Positions 42,171 through 53,969 of a DNA stretch of 64,000 nt are shown one piece after another. Under the pieces are notes generated by a model. It was not told the origin of the DNA. It saw only the letters and a list, made by a program, of their open reading frames with translations, and did not search any database. The first letter of the stretch is position 1. Every line of letters starts with the position of its first letter. The position numbers and the translations under genes are program-made. Source of the stretch: Oncomelania hupensis (taxonomy: Eukaryota > Mollusca > Gastropoda > Littorinimorpha > Pomatiopsidae); contig CM072522.1 of assembly GCA_036898135.1 (NCBI GenBank), positions 10,528,686-10,592,685 of the forward strand. Direction: 5' to 3'.

Positions 42171-42352
42171 TCTCACTTACCTACAAGTACAAGCATGACA
42201 ATGACAAACATGTTTGCGCTATGGAACATTCATTTTGGGAAAAAAAGTCAAGATTAACAAGCATTTCGCAACTGCTTTCATAATGACATTGATAAGCAAG
42301 GTGAAAAAAAATTTTCATTTACATTTTTTTTTTGCCTCAAATTTAGCATTCA

Positions 42353-42494
42353 AATTCAGGAATCACATAGTCTTTAAAATATTTTGTGAAAACTTTTAAC
42401 AAATAGCCCACCTTGTTTACGTCTTTAACAGTTTGTATAAGATCCAACAGGCTTTGTTTATTTTTGTAAATCTGTGCATTGTGAGGGAAATACA
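42353..42494 (+). repeat. 140-bp direct repeat, copy 2
   Basis: Second copy of 40011-40152, about 2.34 kb downstream, with roughly 85-90% visible identity. Confidence 0.8.
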
Positions 42495-42499
42495 TTATT

Positions 42500-43630
42500 T
42501 GGAGGCCTCTTGAATCTGACAAGACAACTGGTATTCATATGGTTTGTAGCATTTCTCGAGTACACAATAAAATGGACATTTCGATATGTAGACTGATTTT
42601 TGTCATTTGAATGAACATTTTATGTTATGGTGTTTGCCGACACAGCCATGAGGCCAGTTGATTTCTGTTTTGAGGGTCATTAAAAAAAAGTTTTTAAAGA
42701 GTTTTAAAATTTTAGGTTGAAAAGTCTGTGCGAACCCTAAAATTGTATTGTGTAGATTTGCAGCTTGAGCTGGGTCAAGGCGTGCTAGCACAGTACAGCC
42801 ATTTGTTTTGAAATAGTGTTGAGAGCATGCCGCCCATAGTGTTTTGAAATAATGTTAAGAGCATGTTGCCCGTAGTGGCTGTTATTGGGTAGTCCAACTA
42901 TTTTCAGGGATGACAACTGCTCCAGCCCCTACCCCAGCCCCTTTCCCTCTCCCCCACCTTTGTTTTTGGCCATACCTATTAGGGACGTGTTTGTCTTTTT
43001 AAGCTGGGGTCTGGACATTACCCTATGTAATGTTGGAGCTGTGCAATAGTTCCCAGCTTTCTGGGGGCGAAAACGAAAAAAAAAATAGTAGCTGCCAGCA
43101 GCTCCCTGTAGATGTCTCCTCCCCAGTCCTTGTTAGGTCTTTTTGTTTTATGGACCATATCCATTTTTTACTTTTTACTATTAACCCCTATTGTTTGTTT
43201 TTCAGCTCGTCTAGCCCCCCTTTAGTATCTGCCATTGTCACCTCTCCGTTTCTCTCCTCCTCCCCTGTACAACTCAAACCATGATGTAGTGGTGTTGGTG
43301 TTTTGGAGAGAAGATAAAGTGATGATGATGGAGGTTATGGTGAAGAATTTTCACTAAACCCAACGCCAGTTCGTTGATGACCGTTGAAAAGTTTTATTCT
43401 CGAAGTGCATCATACAAAAGGCAATGCTCGTGGAGATAACAGCTACATTCTGCCCTCTCTGTGTGTCTGACTCGTTCTCTCGTGTCTGCCATGTGTGTCC
43501 CGAAATATTTGCACGTTCTACTTTTATGTACTTCGTACTGAAACTGAGGCTTAACGCGTGCTGCGCGCCACAAAATGTTCGGCTCTCGACGATAATTTGT
43601 GTTTGTCGTTAATCTTAATTTTATTATTAT
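42500..43630. other. Non-coding stretch
   Basis: No gene, RNA or recognised repeat, apart from C/T-rich stretches near 42920 and 43210. Confidence 0.45.
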
Positions 43631-43636
43631 TATTAT

Positions 43637-44067
43637 TATTGAGGATTTTTATAGCGCACTTATCTCGCCGTACTTGACCAGACTCTAGGCGCTGGCTGAT
43701 ACAGGATCTAACTCAAACCGCCCGAGACGCCCACCCGCAGCCTTTGGGCGCATGGTCTGACGCCCGGACAACTGAGCACTATCCTGGCCAGCCAGGGATG
43801 GGGGAGAAGGATCAAGTGCATGCTGGGTGTGTTCTTGTTACCGGCACTCACCCGTCTAGGATATGAGCGTCAGGATCTTTAAAGTCCGTTATGATGGAAT
43901 GTATGCGACACACAGACTAGACCTCGGTTTATACTCTCATCCGAAGGAGTAGGAAACGGGAGTAATGTGTCTTTCCCAGGGACACAACACAATGGCCCGG
44001 ACAGGGCTTGAACCCGGGACCTTCAGATCTGCAAGCCAAAGCACTACCATTAGACCACCGTGCCTCC
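43637..44067 (-). mobile_element. Full-length tRNA-derived SINE (family A)
   Basis: On the minus strand the A box TGGTCTAATGGTAGTGC is at 44057-44041 and the B box GGTCCCGGGTTCAAGCCC at 44021-44004. The ~340-bp body then ends at gcgctataaaaatcc with a TTA tail (43620-43637). This is the only complete copy in the window and defines head, body and tail of the family. Confidence 0.9.
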
Positions 44068-44959
44068 CTACATAGAATGCTTGAAACGCTAACGAATACT
44101 ATACAAATTATATATGGGCGGAAACGCGGAAATACGACCTTTCTACTGATATAATAATATCGGACCTATCTGCTCCGAAACAAAAATAATACGCAATTTA
44201 AGAGGGAGTTGGCTGCTGCTTTTAAGAATGTCACGAGTCTAAACTCGTAAAAACCCTTTAATTTAATACAATTATAAATAATAATAATAATGACAAAGAA
44301 AGAACAACGTCTCCTCTTTCCAACGATATATAATATGACATGGTTACTATTATGGGTTCCGACTATGACGGACTAACATAGAAATCACCTAACACAACAA
44401 CAATAATTACATCTATCCTCTTCTTACCACTTTTCCTCTGTTTCTCTTCCGATGTATGTCCCTATAAAACTAACGTTTAATTTATGTATAATGTTAGAGA
44501 ATGAACTAAGGCATCGGAAAATATCACACTAAAGGTGTTACAGTGGAAAATCTTTGCTATCGCCATCATCGACAATTTTGTTCATATCATGTGTTAGCCT
44601 ACGATTACACAAGGCGGGAAGAGCGTTACGACCGGCCAAACCAATACCTAATAGCCCACAACAGCGCGGTGTCCTTATCAACGTGAAAGGCATCGCGCTA
44701 TTCTAAACATCGCGCTGTCATTCAAAATTGCTACATAAATCACAAATAAAGTTTATGTATTCTAATAGAGAATTTAATGCTGCGTCTAACGATTATAGGC
44801 TTTAAGGGATCTCAAAAATATATATCAAATTATTGCATACAGAGAACAGAGTAAGGCCTAAACGTATCGTAATAGCGTAGCGTTTAGAGCTCAAGGCCGC
44901 GGGCCAAGGTCAAGCCCCATGTTAAAAATAGATTCATTCCCACAATCCTTTGCGTCATC

Positions 44960-45220
44960 GACACAAACATGCCGGTAGCCATGGTACTTGCAATAGCGAT
45001 GAACGCTATTCATTCAAAGATTACATGATGACAGATGTAGTATTTTTCCGATTTCCTGACTCCTAAAAGAAAAGAACAGAGTTTGAAAGATGGGTACATG
45101 CCTGCGGATGTAACAATTTTACTCCTCCAACGGCTAAATTAACACCAAAGAATCCGAAGTTTTTGTGTATCAAGCACTTCGTATTTGACCGACCGACTGC
45201 AAGAAATCCCGATCCTTTCA
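44960..45220 (+). pseudogene. THAP zinc-finger domain remnant
   Basis: The frame reads CNSDERYSFKDYM, VVFFRFPDS-stop-KKRTEFERWVHACGCNNF, then TPPTAKLTPKNPKFLCIKHF. The order (Cys pair, F-RFP, FERWV, P-near-C, CxxHF) is that of a THAP domain. An in-frame TAA at about 45063 and a disturbed N-terminal Cys pair make it dead. It normally recognises transposon ends. Confidence 0.6.
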
Positions 45221-45224
45221 ATTC

Positions 45225-45460
45225 AATTCAATACAACTTTATTTATCCACATAAGGCAATTACAAGATTTAAAAGCAGCTCATTTTTTGTTAAAACAAAA
45301 AAAAAAAAGTTTAAAAACAGTGAAATGTAAAACAAGGTATCATAACATTGTCACACGATCTTATAAGCACATGTCCTACCATACAAGCATAAACCAAACA
45401 CACAACACACAAAAACACACATCACGAACACTCACCGCCGACAGTTAAATAAAAACCATG
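45225..45460. other. AT-rich stretch beginning with a (TCAAT) repeat
   Basis: tcaattcaattcaatacaac followed by tttatttatccacataagg looks like a retroelement 3' tail in inverted orientation. No family is assigned. Confidence 0.3.
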
Positions 45461-45789
45461 AAGGTAATATAATAGGGTAATTAAGAATATCAATTAATCA
45501 TCAAATCAACCAGTCGATAAACAATAAATCAATCACTGAATCGGGCCATATCGTCTTTCCCATCCCACTACACTCCAGATCAGGTAAGAAACGAACAAGG
45601 TTATTTCATTGTTCGATACTTTTGTTTCTCATGTGATAAACTAAGTTGCATCTCGCAAAGTTTGCAGTAAATTATGAAAGCAACATAACTCCATAGGCCT
45701 ACTGTCTGCACAATATAGGCCTAGCTGTATGATGATATTATAAAATTCTTGCAACTGCAGCGTTCTTGTTAGGTGCTTTTTGGGTTCAG

Positions 45790-45791
<2 letters not shown>

Positions 45792-45876
<85 letters not shown>

Positions 45877-45902
45877 CGCTCTCTCGCTCTCTCGCTCTCT
45901 CG

Positions 45903-45948
<46 letters not shown>

Positions 45949-45952
45949 CTCG

Positions 45953-46009
<57 letters not shown>

Positions 46010-46014
46010 TCCCT

Positions 46015-46066
<52 letters not shown>

Positions 46067-46078
46067 GTCTCTCTCTCT
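45792..46078. repeat. (CT)n tract, ~290 bp
   Basis: Long CT array with CTCG and CCCT variants. Ser/Leu and Arg/Glu frames across it are artefacts. Confidence 0.95.
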
Positions 46079-46554
46079 AGTATATAGCATTTATTGGTTA
46101 GGTTACGGCCCGTATGTATACCCTGGGATTTTTTTAATGTGATTTGGGATTTCTACTTCCAGATTTCACTTTCTGTCATAATAGGCCAACTTGGGCAAAT
46201 GTTCAGTATTGCCTTAACACTTGTGAATAAATACTGTGTGTTTTCATGTAGCCTGATGTGTTAAAAAAAAGTAATGCCACGCTCAAGACAACCACAGGAA
46301 ATCTTTCAAACGTCGCCATTATTCCGCGTGTTTGTGTCTATGTGGCCACGTGGCTAATTTTCGTGACGTAGCAAGTCTTGACCTTGGCCCGCGGCATTGA
46401 GTTCTAAACGCTCAGCTATGGTCAGAAATTCTTTGTAGGTAACCCGGCTACAATAATAAGCCCGGAAGTGACAAAACCCTCAAGTGTGTACATTGACTTC
46501 AGTTCATTGAAGTTGGTCACCACCAAGAAGAAAAACAAGAAGAACTGTTAGGTG

Positions 46555-46860
46555 ATGTAGTGCTTTGGGCACACGATATCCATGTTAAATTCATGTCAAG
46601 CAAGGTCAGGAAGAGGTAGTGCTTGGATGGGTGACCTTGCTTGGAAGGCAGCCACCCAACGACACAAAAAGTGTGAACAGATTGAAGTAAGCGCACTACG
46701 CACCCAGATCAACCCAGCTATGAATGGGTACCTGGGTCTTTTTAGAATCGGGGAAGGTAAAGCAACGAGGGAGAGGAGATAGGCACTACCCTCACTAAGC
46801 AGGCCTACAGAAAAGGGAGGTCCCAAACACTTCCCTCCTCAACGACCTAAAAGTTAAGGG
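46555..46860 (+). mobile_element. 5S-rRNA-derived SINE, copy 4 (type II head)
   Basis: gtgcttggatgggtgacctt (46617-46636) is the 5S C-box region. The head has tttgggcacacgatatccatg as in copy 3 (given here in part), and the body has ggggaaggtaaagcaacgag. The upstream 5S intermediate element is degenerate. Confidence 0.7.
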
Positions 46861-46929
46861 GGAGACCACCACGCCTTATCTTGGATATAATCCTTTATTG
46901 GAAGTTGTCTCACCCAAACACTATGTAAG

Positions 46930-47000
46930 TGTGTGTGCACGTGTAACATGTGAGTGAGAATGTTGGTTACAGATCGCCGTGCTTTAAGCTTGATTTAGGA
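46930..47000. repeat. Dispersed repeat fragment, inverted
   Basis: gtaacatgtgagtgagaatg and ggttacagatcgccgtgc are the inverse of the 2.2- and 28.6-kb blocks. Confidence 0.5.
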
Positions 47001-47286
47001 ACAAAGTGCGTATTTAAAAAATCCATTATTTTTATTATTATTACGCACTGTGCAGTCACTCCAATATTTCTTTTTCTTCTTTTTTTGTGAATTTTGTTTT
47101 TACTGGCTATATTTTAAATTTTATTTTTGAGATTTGGGATATTTGTCACCCATGTGGGGAGATATTTGGCTTGCCTTCTCAGCGAAAGCATAGCAGTCAC
47201 AGAGCTACACCACGCAAGACGAGGCCGAGGGAATATGGATGATTGCTTACTGGGTGTTTTTTGTGCTTTTTTTTTTTAGCTGGCAC

Positions 47287-49082
47287 TGTCACGACCTAAT
47301 GTCGGACAGAGATCCCTCCCGAACAACCCAGCTATCTAACTACCTACCCGAAACTACACAGTCACACGCACACACACAAAATAAGTAACAAACACGTCAG
47401 TTAAGTTTTAAATTTAAAAAAACAAGTTTTTACTTCCCAAAATTACACTTTCATACGCACGAAACAACAATCACACCAACCATACATAAACAAAGCATCA
47501 ACAGAAATATAATCAGATGAAGTGGAAAAGGAATGAAATGAGATGATAAATGACTGAATTTGAATGCACTATTTAAACATTACAAAAAAAAACAAAACAA
47601 AGTAAATCAAATGGTATTCCAGACTTTAAACTGCTTAGACTAGAAAAAATACCATTAGGAAAGAAAACTCCAAAATTGTCTTTGGTTATTAACAAGGCAC
47701 AAAAGTCAAACGTTCATTTATAGTTAATAGGTGCCTTTTTTGTTTCAAAAGAATTTATATAAAAACCAGTTGATAGTCAAAAAGATGACTAAATAAATAA
47801 CGTAGACCACGTGGCAGAAGACCGCTGAGCCGGCATCGCTGGCAAAGGTCCAGGGAAGAACACCCCGAGGGGGGTAAGGCACTGTCCGCAGAAGGCGGCG
47901 AGGAAAGCTTCAACCTGCCCACCCTCGGGGTTCTCTGACAACCGCTGCTGCACCCGGTCGTACCGACGGCCCGGGAAGGTTGAGACGGTTCCAGACGCAG
48001 ACCCAGTCACACCGGTAAATGCCAATGCCGCTCTGTCTTGACTGAAATCGCCCGGTGTCACCCAGCTCAGTAGCCGACCGGGTAAACGTGGTGATGGCCC
48101 AGATGACCAATGGATTATGTGGTTAATGAAGATGTCATTGATGAAGTAGAGGAAGAACGAAGAAGATGAAGAACGAAGGATGAAGAACGAGGAACGAGGC
48201 CTCATCCTGTAATCAGGCACGAGTATAAGTCCCAGTGCAAATATACAATTATTTACCCCCTGCCGATTATTATCCCAAAGAATGTTCATATATACCACCG
48301 ATATATAACCCGGGAAAGATAATCTCTATTACAAATGAACATGATGTTTTCTTAATTACGGAATATATATACATATACACAACGTCTAATATATACATTC
48401 TCAAACATTCCAACACATTCACAACACATAACCTGGGGACATATAAAATGCTACCTGCCCCTGACCCAACATTTCAACCTAACAAAATGCAATAAAAAAG
48501 CAAAACGGGAGAAATAAATAGGAACACAAACAAACTATCTTTCATTTACACCAAGACAAGAAGCAACGGCTGTAAGAAAACAAAGCATTCACTTACCAGT
48601 CCGTGTTCGAATCTTTTGACCCTGTGGACACTCGACTGTCTGCTTATACCTAGATATAAACACACCTATAGACCGGTCACAACAGACCTAAGATGTCTAC
48701 TGTCCTTGACTTCAGTGCTAGACTAAATCCAAGTTGGTCACACAACCACATCAAAAAAATATGTCTCCCTGCCTCAATGTCACTAACCTACGTATATATA
48801 TATTTCCACCCCGAACTTTCTAGAAAAATAAAAGAACTCACTACAATTCTAAAGCCAAAATCAAACTTTGCTGTGCCCTTCTATATTATTACTAAATTTC
48901 ATAAAGCTGTACACGCTATTCAGCCCGTAGCTAAACAATAACAGCACGAGGTGCAACGCTAAGATCGTTTCGCACGTGCGCTTCACTTTCTTGCTACTAC
49001 GACTTTTAGATTTGCAGTTAAAGGGACACATTCACATTTTTAACTTCAATATATTTTATACAAAAGCACTGTCAACCTGACA
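47287..49082. mobile_element. Solo LTR, 1.8 kb, with 5-bp target duplication
   Basis: It begins TGTCACGACC and ends CCTGACA, so the ends form the TGTCA/TGACA inverted pair typical of LTRs. GGCAC occurs immediately before (47282-47286) and after (49083-49087). No internal retroviral-type gene is present between or beside these borders. TATA-like sequences (tatatataacccg, aatatatatac) and AATAAA motifs fit an LTR. Orientation and family (gypsy-like starts are similar) are not settled. The GC-rich core (47820-48240) supports long spurious frames. Confidence 0.75.
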
Positions 49083-50010
49083 GGCACATTGTCATCAGTC
49101 CAAATAAATTTACGTTCTAAGTAAATTTTATTAAAATGGATTTAAGGACAAAGCAGAATTATGTAATCAAAGTGATTAAGGTAATATGTCTGGAGTAGCC
49201 TAGGTCTAAAATGACCTGCGTTTTACCACAAGTAGCGCAGACGGTCATTCCACAATGAGGATCGCGAGGTAACAAGGACGTCATTTTAATGCACTAAATC
49301 TTTTAATCTCCCATTTTCAATATTATTAACTGAGCGTCCATAGTTACATACATGTATACAGTAATTGGGTCAGACTCGCTAGCCTCTGTTTTTCTATGTA
49401 GCTCAATCGTAATACCATCTGTTCCATTTTCAGTTCTCCTTCCAGATCAAGGAAGGTCGTTGATAGGAATCGTTTTAAAGTCTATCCACAATGCAAACTT
49501 ATTTACAAGATAATCTTCCAGTCTTGTGTCATATGTAATTGGAGGTCTGGAGAAATTAAATTAACTGTTTCAGTCCTTAAACGACCTCCACCTAAAATCT
49601 TCCTAATCTCGTCAAACTGCTGAAAAGGCAGCATTCCATTCGCGAATACTTTAATAGATTTACCTTCAATCACGATCGAAGCCTTTTGTTATATTCGGAT
49701 TTACAAACACATTACTTTCACAGTAATCCTCAGACTACAGTGTTCTGCTACCCTACCTACCCACTCTCATCCCCCCAACCACATCACATGCAAGCCTACA
49801 TCACAGCAGTTGTAAATGGCCATGTATATACTAATTATTTGACATTTTCTCATGCGTATTTTAGAGTGCCATGTCTCTGTGTTGTTGCCTTGTCATCTTC
49901 ATGTAATTTATTTGAAAGTGTATTTTAGTGTGTGAGTTGTTGATGCGAAAGAATGTGTATGTGCGCCTTGAGTCGCCTTGTGGTAAGATATGTGCGCGCT
50001 ATATGATTTC
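49083..50010. other. Non-coding stretch
   Basis: No gene or recognised repeat is seen up to the TTA array. Confidence 0.4.

Positions 50011-50013
<3 letters not shown>

Positions 50014-50080
<67 letters not shown>
50014..50080. repeat. (TTA)n microsatellite
   Basis: About 22 TTA triplets abutting the 5' end of a 5S SINE, as in copy 1. Confidence 0.95.
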
Positions 50081-50082
50081 AT

Positions 50083-50375
50083 GGGGTGTCGGATAGCGCA
50101 GTGGTCGGAGCACTCGTTACTGTGTCGCAAGTTAAGCACCGTCCATTGCTGTTAGCACTTGGGTGGGTGACCGCAAAAACGTGAAGCGACAAATAACAAC
50201 GTCCCTTAAGTTGACTCAACTGTGACTGAGTACCTACTCTCTTAAGGGTGGGGAAGGTAAAGCAGTGAGGGAGAGAGATGGGCATCACCCTCATTACGCT
50301 GGCCCAAGATAAGTGTGATCTCCAACATCACGCTCCCCTACTGCCACAAGGCTATGGGACCACCTTTACCTTTTA
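50083..50375 (+). mobile_element. 5S-rRNA-derived SINE, copy 2 (type I head)
   Basis: Head GGATAGCGCAGTGGTCGGAG contains a perfect tRNA A box (TAGCGCAGTGG). Bases 50128-50174 read gcaagttaagcaccgtcc and then cacttgggtgggtgaccgc, matching 5S rRNA. The body is collinear with copy 1 and ends at ctttaccttttacc. Confidence 0.85.
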
Positions 50376-51055
50376 CCTATTATTAAATGTGGCGAAATGG
50401 GAGGCGACTGGTTCCGGCTTTGGAGAGAGATTGTCTGCCTTCCATATGTTGGTTAGTCTAGCCTTGGGTGGCTCCTGCTGTGCAGAATCCTTTGGTGTGG
50501 CCATTGGGTTATGCGGGGCAAGGCGACACGACAACTCTACTCAACGCCTGACCATTCGTCTTCTGCTTTTGGTGGTGAGCAGGACTACATTGTTGGCAGG
50601 CATTTTATGCAAGTCAGTGGCAGTGACTTGTATGGAGTGTCGTGGCACTAGTAGCCGGCATTCCGGTTTACTATCAACACGCTTCACCGCTTTGCAAGGG
50701 AAATATTTTTATTTCTCTCTTACGAGGGATAAATGAAAATAACAGTTCGTGTCTGGCCGTGTTCTCAAGGTGGTCAAATGCTCCGCTCGGCTACATAAAC
50801 AAAATTGCAGATGCCTTTCTTTGATCTATTCAGCCGTGTTTGTTTATTTTTTCGGTATTAGTTACATACATATTTTTATTTAGGCCTATTTTGTCGTTGT
50901 TATTATTATTATTAATGAAACCTGTGACTGATAGAACAACTAGACCATTTGATTGTAGCTATGCTGCAATGGAGTTAATGTCTGTGTTGAGTTTTATGGG
51001 TGGAAGAGATTGTGTGATCTGGTAGGTTAGTTTGTTAGTTAATTATTCATTGCTT
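50376..51055. other. Region with an unrecognised open frame, no supported gene
   Basis: A + frame to 50736 includes AKWEATGSGFGERLSAFHML and GGSCCAESFGVAIGLCGARR, but most of it begins in SINE sequence and lacks splice or family support. It may be transposon debris. Confidence 0.3.
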
Positions 51056-51056
51056 A

Positions 51057-51235
51057 CAGGGTCCAGCGGACTACAAAGAGCCGAATCAGGACCACAAAAT
51101 CAAGACCATAAACTTCGCTGAAAGCGGAATCACCCCTGATCCGCATAAAAGATCTGCCGAAACAACCCTAGTGGTAACACTGAAGGCACTCCACCAGCCA
51201 GTCACTTTAAAATAAAGTCACATCCCACATTACAT
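51057..51235 (-). mobile_element. 3'-truncated-body copy of the TATA-containing retroelement
   Basis: gtccagcggactacaaagag, ccgaatcaggaccac and gatccgcataaaagatctgc form an older, diverged inverted copy. Confidence 0.7.
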
Positions 51236-51540
51236 TACATTACATTATTATTGCTTTAGGTCCAGCGGACTCTTCCGAGCCAAATCAGGACCGGACAACC
51301 CCCGATCCGCATAAAAGATCTGCTGAAACAACCCTAGTGGTAAAACCGAAAGCTCTCCACCAGCCAGTCACTTTACAATAAAGACATCCCACGCAGGGGA
51401 CGGCTGAGGCTTCACCCCAACTTATCGAACCCCCGTTTACAAAAACAAAATAGAATACAAACATCATTATAAATTATCAACAAAACACATACATATAAAA
51501 TGCCTACATTGCTAAATAATAACATCATAGGAAGCTCTAG
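51236..51540 (-). mobile_element. TATA-containing retroelement, 3' part, split by a MITE
   Basis: (TACAT)n tail, then the 3' end ggtccagcggactcttccga, continuing to ggaagctctag at 51540. It resumes at 52155 with cctagtgaccagctgg. Confidence 0.85.
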
Positions 51541-52154
51541 CAGGGGCGGATCTTGTTCTTGTGCCACTTGTGCACGTGCACACCCCCCTGGCGGTCCCAA
51601 AAAAAAAAGGAAAGAAAAGGAGGGAGATAAGGAGAAGATAGAAGAGAAAAAAATTACTAATTCTCACTCACCACAGTTTCATGTACCTCCAAATTAGGTG
51701 TTTTTTTGTGTGTGTGTTTTTTTTGTGTTGTTGACCAAACTTGTACATGCATCAGGTCAGTTTTCAATAAAACTGATGTGAGTGGCTATTTCTTGTTTTA
51801 TTTGCAGTAACTTTATCTGTCTTTGTATAAGCCTTTATGCAAGATGTTCTGCTATTGTAAATTTTATCATCAGAGTTTGCAGAGGGGTGTTTGTGTGTGT
51901 GTGTGGGGGAGGGGGGAAACTAAAAGAGGACTTTTAGCACAAAACAATACTATTTTCAGTCCTTAAAATAATGCCCCAAATGCACCAGATTGCACAGATT
52001 TTAACCATTATTTTCACATTTTTCCGGGGGGGGGGGGGGGGCATGCCCCCGGACCCCACTAGTACACTCGCCTGCTTCGCAGGCTCGCGCTTGTGGCTAC
52101 GCCACTTCGCATTAGGTGTGCACACCCCCTCAACAATGGAAAGATCCGCCCCTG
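51541..52154. mobile_element. hAT-type MITE, 614 bp, nested
   Basis: Perfect 14-bp inverted ends CAGGGGCGGATCTT (51541-51554) and AAGATCCGCCCCTG (52141-52154). Intact copies of the host element read agccctagtgacc. Here the flanks are tctag and cctag, a likely 5-bp duplication with one change. The interior has gatgtg...gggggcatgcccccgg sequence resembling 2640-2700 of the large hAT element, linking the two. No coding capacity. Confidence 0.85.
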
Positions 52155-52437
52155 CCTAGTGACCAGCTGGCAGAAAGCGTCCAATATTCCCAAGCTGATC
52201 CAACAGACCTCATACACAAACAAAGGAGTCTTGTCCCGGAAGAGTTTTCAAGAAAAAAGGTAGGAGACTGTCTAGCGAAGAAGACGATAGTATAGCAGAT
52301 TGATAGAAAAGAGCAGGAATGAGAAAGAGCAAATGAGAAAGACAGCGACAGTGGGTATTTAAAGCACTAAATTTCCAGAAAGTGGGGATACTATTTATAC
52401 TGAAACCCCCGGCACCCCAACGGGGGTGTCACATCCC
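52155..52437 (-). mobile_element. TATA-containing retroelement, 5' part
   Basis: Completes the copy interrupted at 51540 and ends in ctatttatactgaaaccccc, ggcaccccaacgggggtg, the inverted 5' end with its TATA-like box. Confidence 0.85.
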
Positions 52438-52860
52438 ACGCAGGGGACGCTGAGGCTATACACTAATTTATTGAACCCCCGTTTACAAAAACAAAATACA
52501 GTACAAACATCATTATGAAATATCAAAAAAACACATACATATATAATGCCTACATTGCCAAATAATAACATCATAGGAAGCCCCAGTGACCACCTGGCAG
52601 AAAGCGTCCAATATTCCCAAGCTGATCCAACAGACCTCACACACAAATGAGGAGTTTTGTCCCAGAAGAGTTTTCAAGAAAACAGGTAGGTGACTGGTCT
52701 AGCGAAGAAGAAGATATAGATTGATAGAAAAGAGTAGGAATGAGAAAGAACAAAGGAGAAAGACTGCGACAGTGGGAATTTAAAGCACTAAATTTCCAGA
52801 AAGTGGGGATACTATTTATACTGAAACCCCCGGCACCCGCACGGGGAGGGAGGGGGGGGG
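52438..52860 (-). mobile_element. Another copy of the TATA-containing retroelement
   Basis: Starts at the internal position catcccacgcaggggacgct, so it lacks the normal 3' end, and runs to the inverted 5' end at ~52845. It is adjacent to the preceding copy in the same orientation. Confidence 0.8.
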
Positions 52861-52984
52861 GAGGGTGACCTGGTAGGTGAATTTGTTAAAGGTTAAATCC
52901 TGGGTTTATGCAGTGAGTGGCTGAAACTTTGTTATATTACAGTAGGCACCTCAGGCCACTGGAGTTAAGATTTAAAAAAAATGT

Positions 52985-53585
52985 ATTTATTTACTTAATC
53001 TTTCTTATATAGCGCATTTCCAGCTGAAAAGCTGCTCAAGGCGCTGGCCGATACAGAATCTAACTCAAACCGCCAGAGGAGCTCACTTGCAGCCTTTTAG
53101 CGCATTACCTGGCGCTCCCTGACAACTAAGCCCAATCCTGCGTGACCATGGGGGGGGGGGGGGGAGGGGGGTTAGGAGGGGGGAGAAGAGACCTAGTGCT
53201 TGCTGGGTATATTTGAGTTGGATCCTAATTCTGTCAGACAAGGCTACTAAGGCAGGAAGGGAGCGCCTCGGGCGGCTTGATTTAGATCCAGTGTCAGCCA
53301 GCGCCTGCGGAAGAGAGAGTTTATTTATTTATGGAACCGTTCTTATACAGCGCTTTTCCAGCTCAAGAGCAGCTCAAGGCGCTGGCCGATACAGAGTCTA
53401 ACTCAAGCGGTCTGAGGCACTCACTGGCTGCCTTAGGGGCATTGTCTGACACCTCGGACAATTGAGCAACGGAGACTGGATCTAGTGCTTGCTGTGTGTG
53501 TTTTTTTTGTAGCTGGCATTCAACCGTCTATGCGATCAGGACATGAGCGTCAAGATCTTTAAAGTCCGTGTACCGGTGTGCTCAA
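52985..53585 (-). mobile_element. Cluster of tRNA-SINE (family A) fragments
   Basis: Two inverted tail-to-body pieces start at 53005 (ttcttatatagcgcatttcc) and 53338 (gttcttatacagcgcttttc). A short + strand piece (gggcggcttgatttagatcc) lies between them. The second runs to gtcaagatctttaaagtccg at 53573. None has a tRNA head. Confidence 0.75.
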
Positions 53586-53609
53586 GGTTATGGATTAAAC
53601 CACCCGCAC

Positions 53610-53623
53610 GCATGCACGCACTT

Positions 53624-53654
<31 letters not shown>

Positions 53655-53655
53655 A
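53610..53655. repeat. (CA)n microsatellite
   Basis: CA dinucleotides with minor breaks. Confidence 0.9.
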
Positions 53656-53754
53656 GTCTGTATTCATGGCAAATTGGGGTTTAGGACGAAATGTAGTCAT
53701 CAAAAAGCGTTTAGATCCAAAAATGGCTCTTTTCGTCAAAATTTTTACCTATTA

Positions 53755-53965
53755 CGTCTCCTAACGCTAACCCTTACCCGTACCCTTTTACTTCAAATTT
53801 GTCTAGAAAATAGCCCATCCTGGATAGTGTACTTCCATGTCTTTAATACAATCATGTGCACGCTACAAGAGCACTTCCAAGTACTTAGAAAAAGGTGGGA
53901 CGCTGAAAAGAAAGTGGGGCGCGAGCTAAATGACCCATTTTGTGCATAAAAAGGCAAGTTTAGTA
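53755..53965 (-). repeat. Dispersed repeat with degenerate CTAACCC words (also at 63.4 kb)
   Basis: ctaacgctaacccttacccg is followed ~80 bp on by gagcacttccaagtacttag and gacccatttt. The 63415-63530 region has ttagggtt repeats followed by acactttcaagtacttaa and cgacccattg. The two are related, which ties the telomere-like repeats to a dispersed element. Confidence 0.45.
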
Positions 53966-53969
53966 CCCC

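Larger units (their letters stand above)
44868..46425 (+). mobile_element. Decayed THAP-type DNA transposon
   Basis: The ends share an inverted ~38-bp block: gcgtttagagctcaaggccg + cgggccaaggtcaag at 44879-44914, inverted at 46376-46418 with a few differences. Inside the left end is a THAP-like coding remnant (44960-45220). The centre is taken up by a (CT)n array. P-element- and Kolobok-type transposases carry THAP domains; which family applies here is unresolved. Confidence 0.6.

Noticed and set aside
43990..44067. tRNA gene
   Set aside because: A and B boxes are present, but no full cloverleaf or terminator follows. The sequence continues into a SINE body shared by other copies.
45641..46142. 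Ser/Leu and Arg/Glu ORFs of 100-150 codons
   Set aside because: Pure (CT)n/(GA)n translation; the same applies to 41424-42095.
47789..48298. 169-codon minus ORF
   Set aside because: Lies inside the solo LTR in a GC-rich core, with no known domain and no splice or start support.
50278..50736. 152-codon plus ORF
   Set aside because: Its first third is 5S SINE sequence, and the remainder has no recognised domain.
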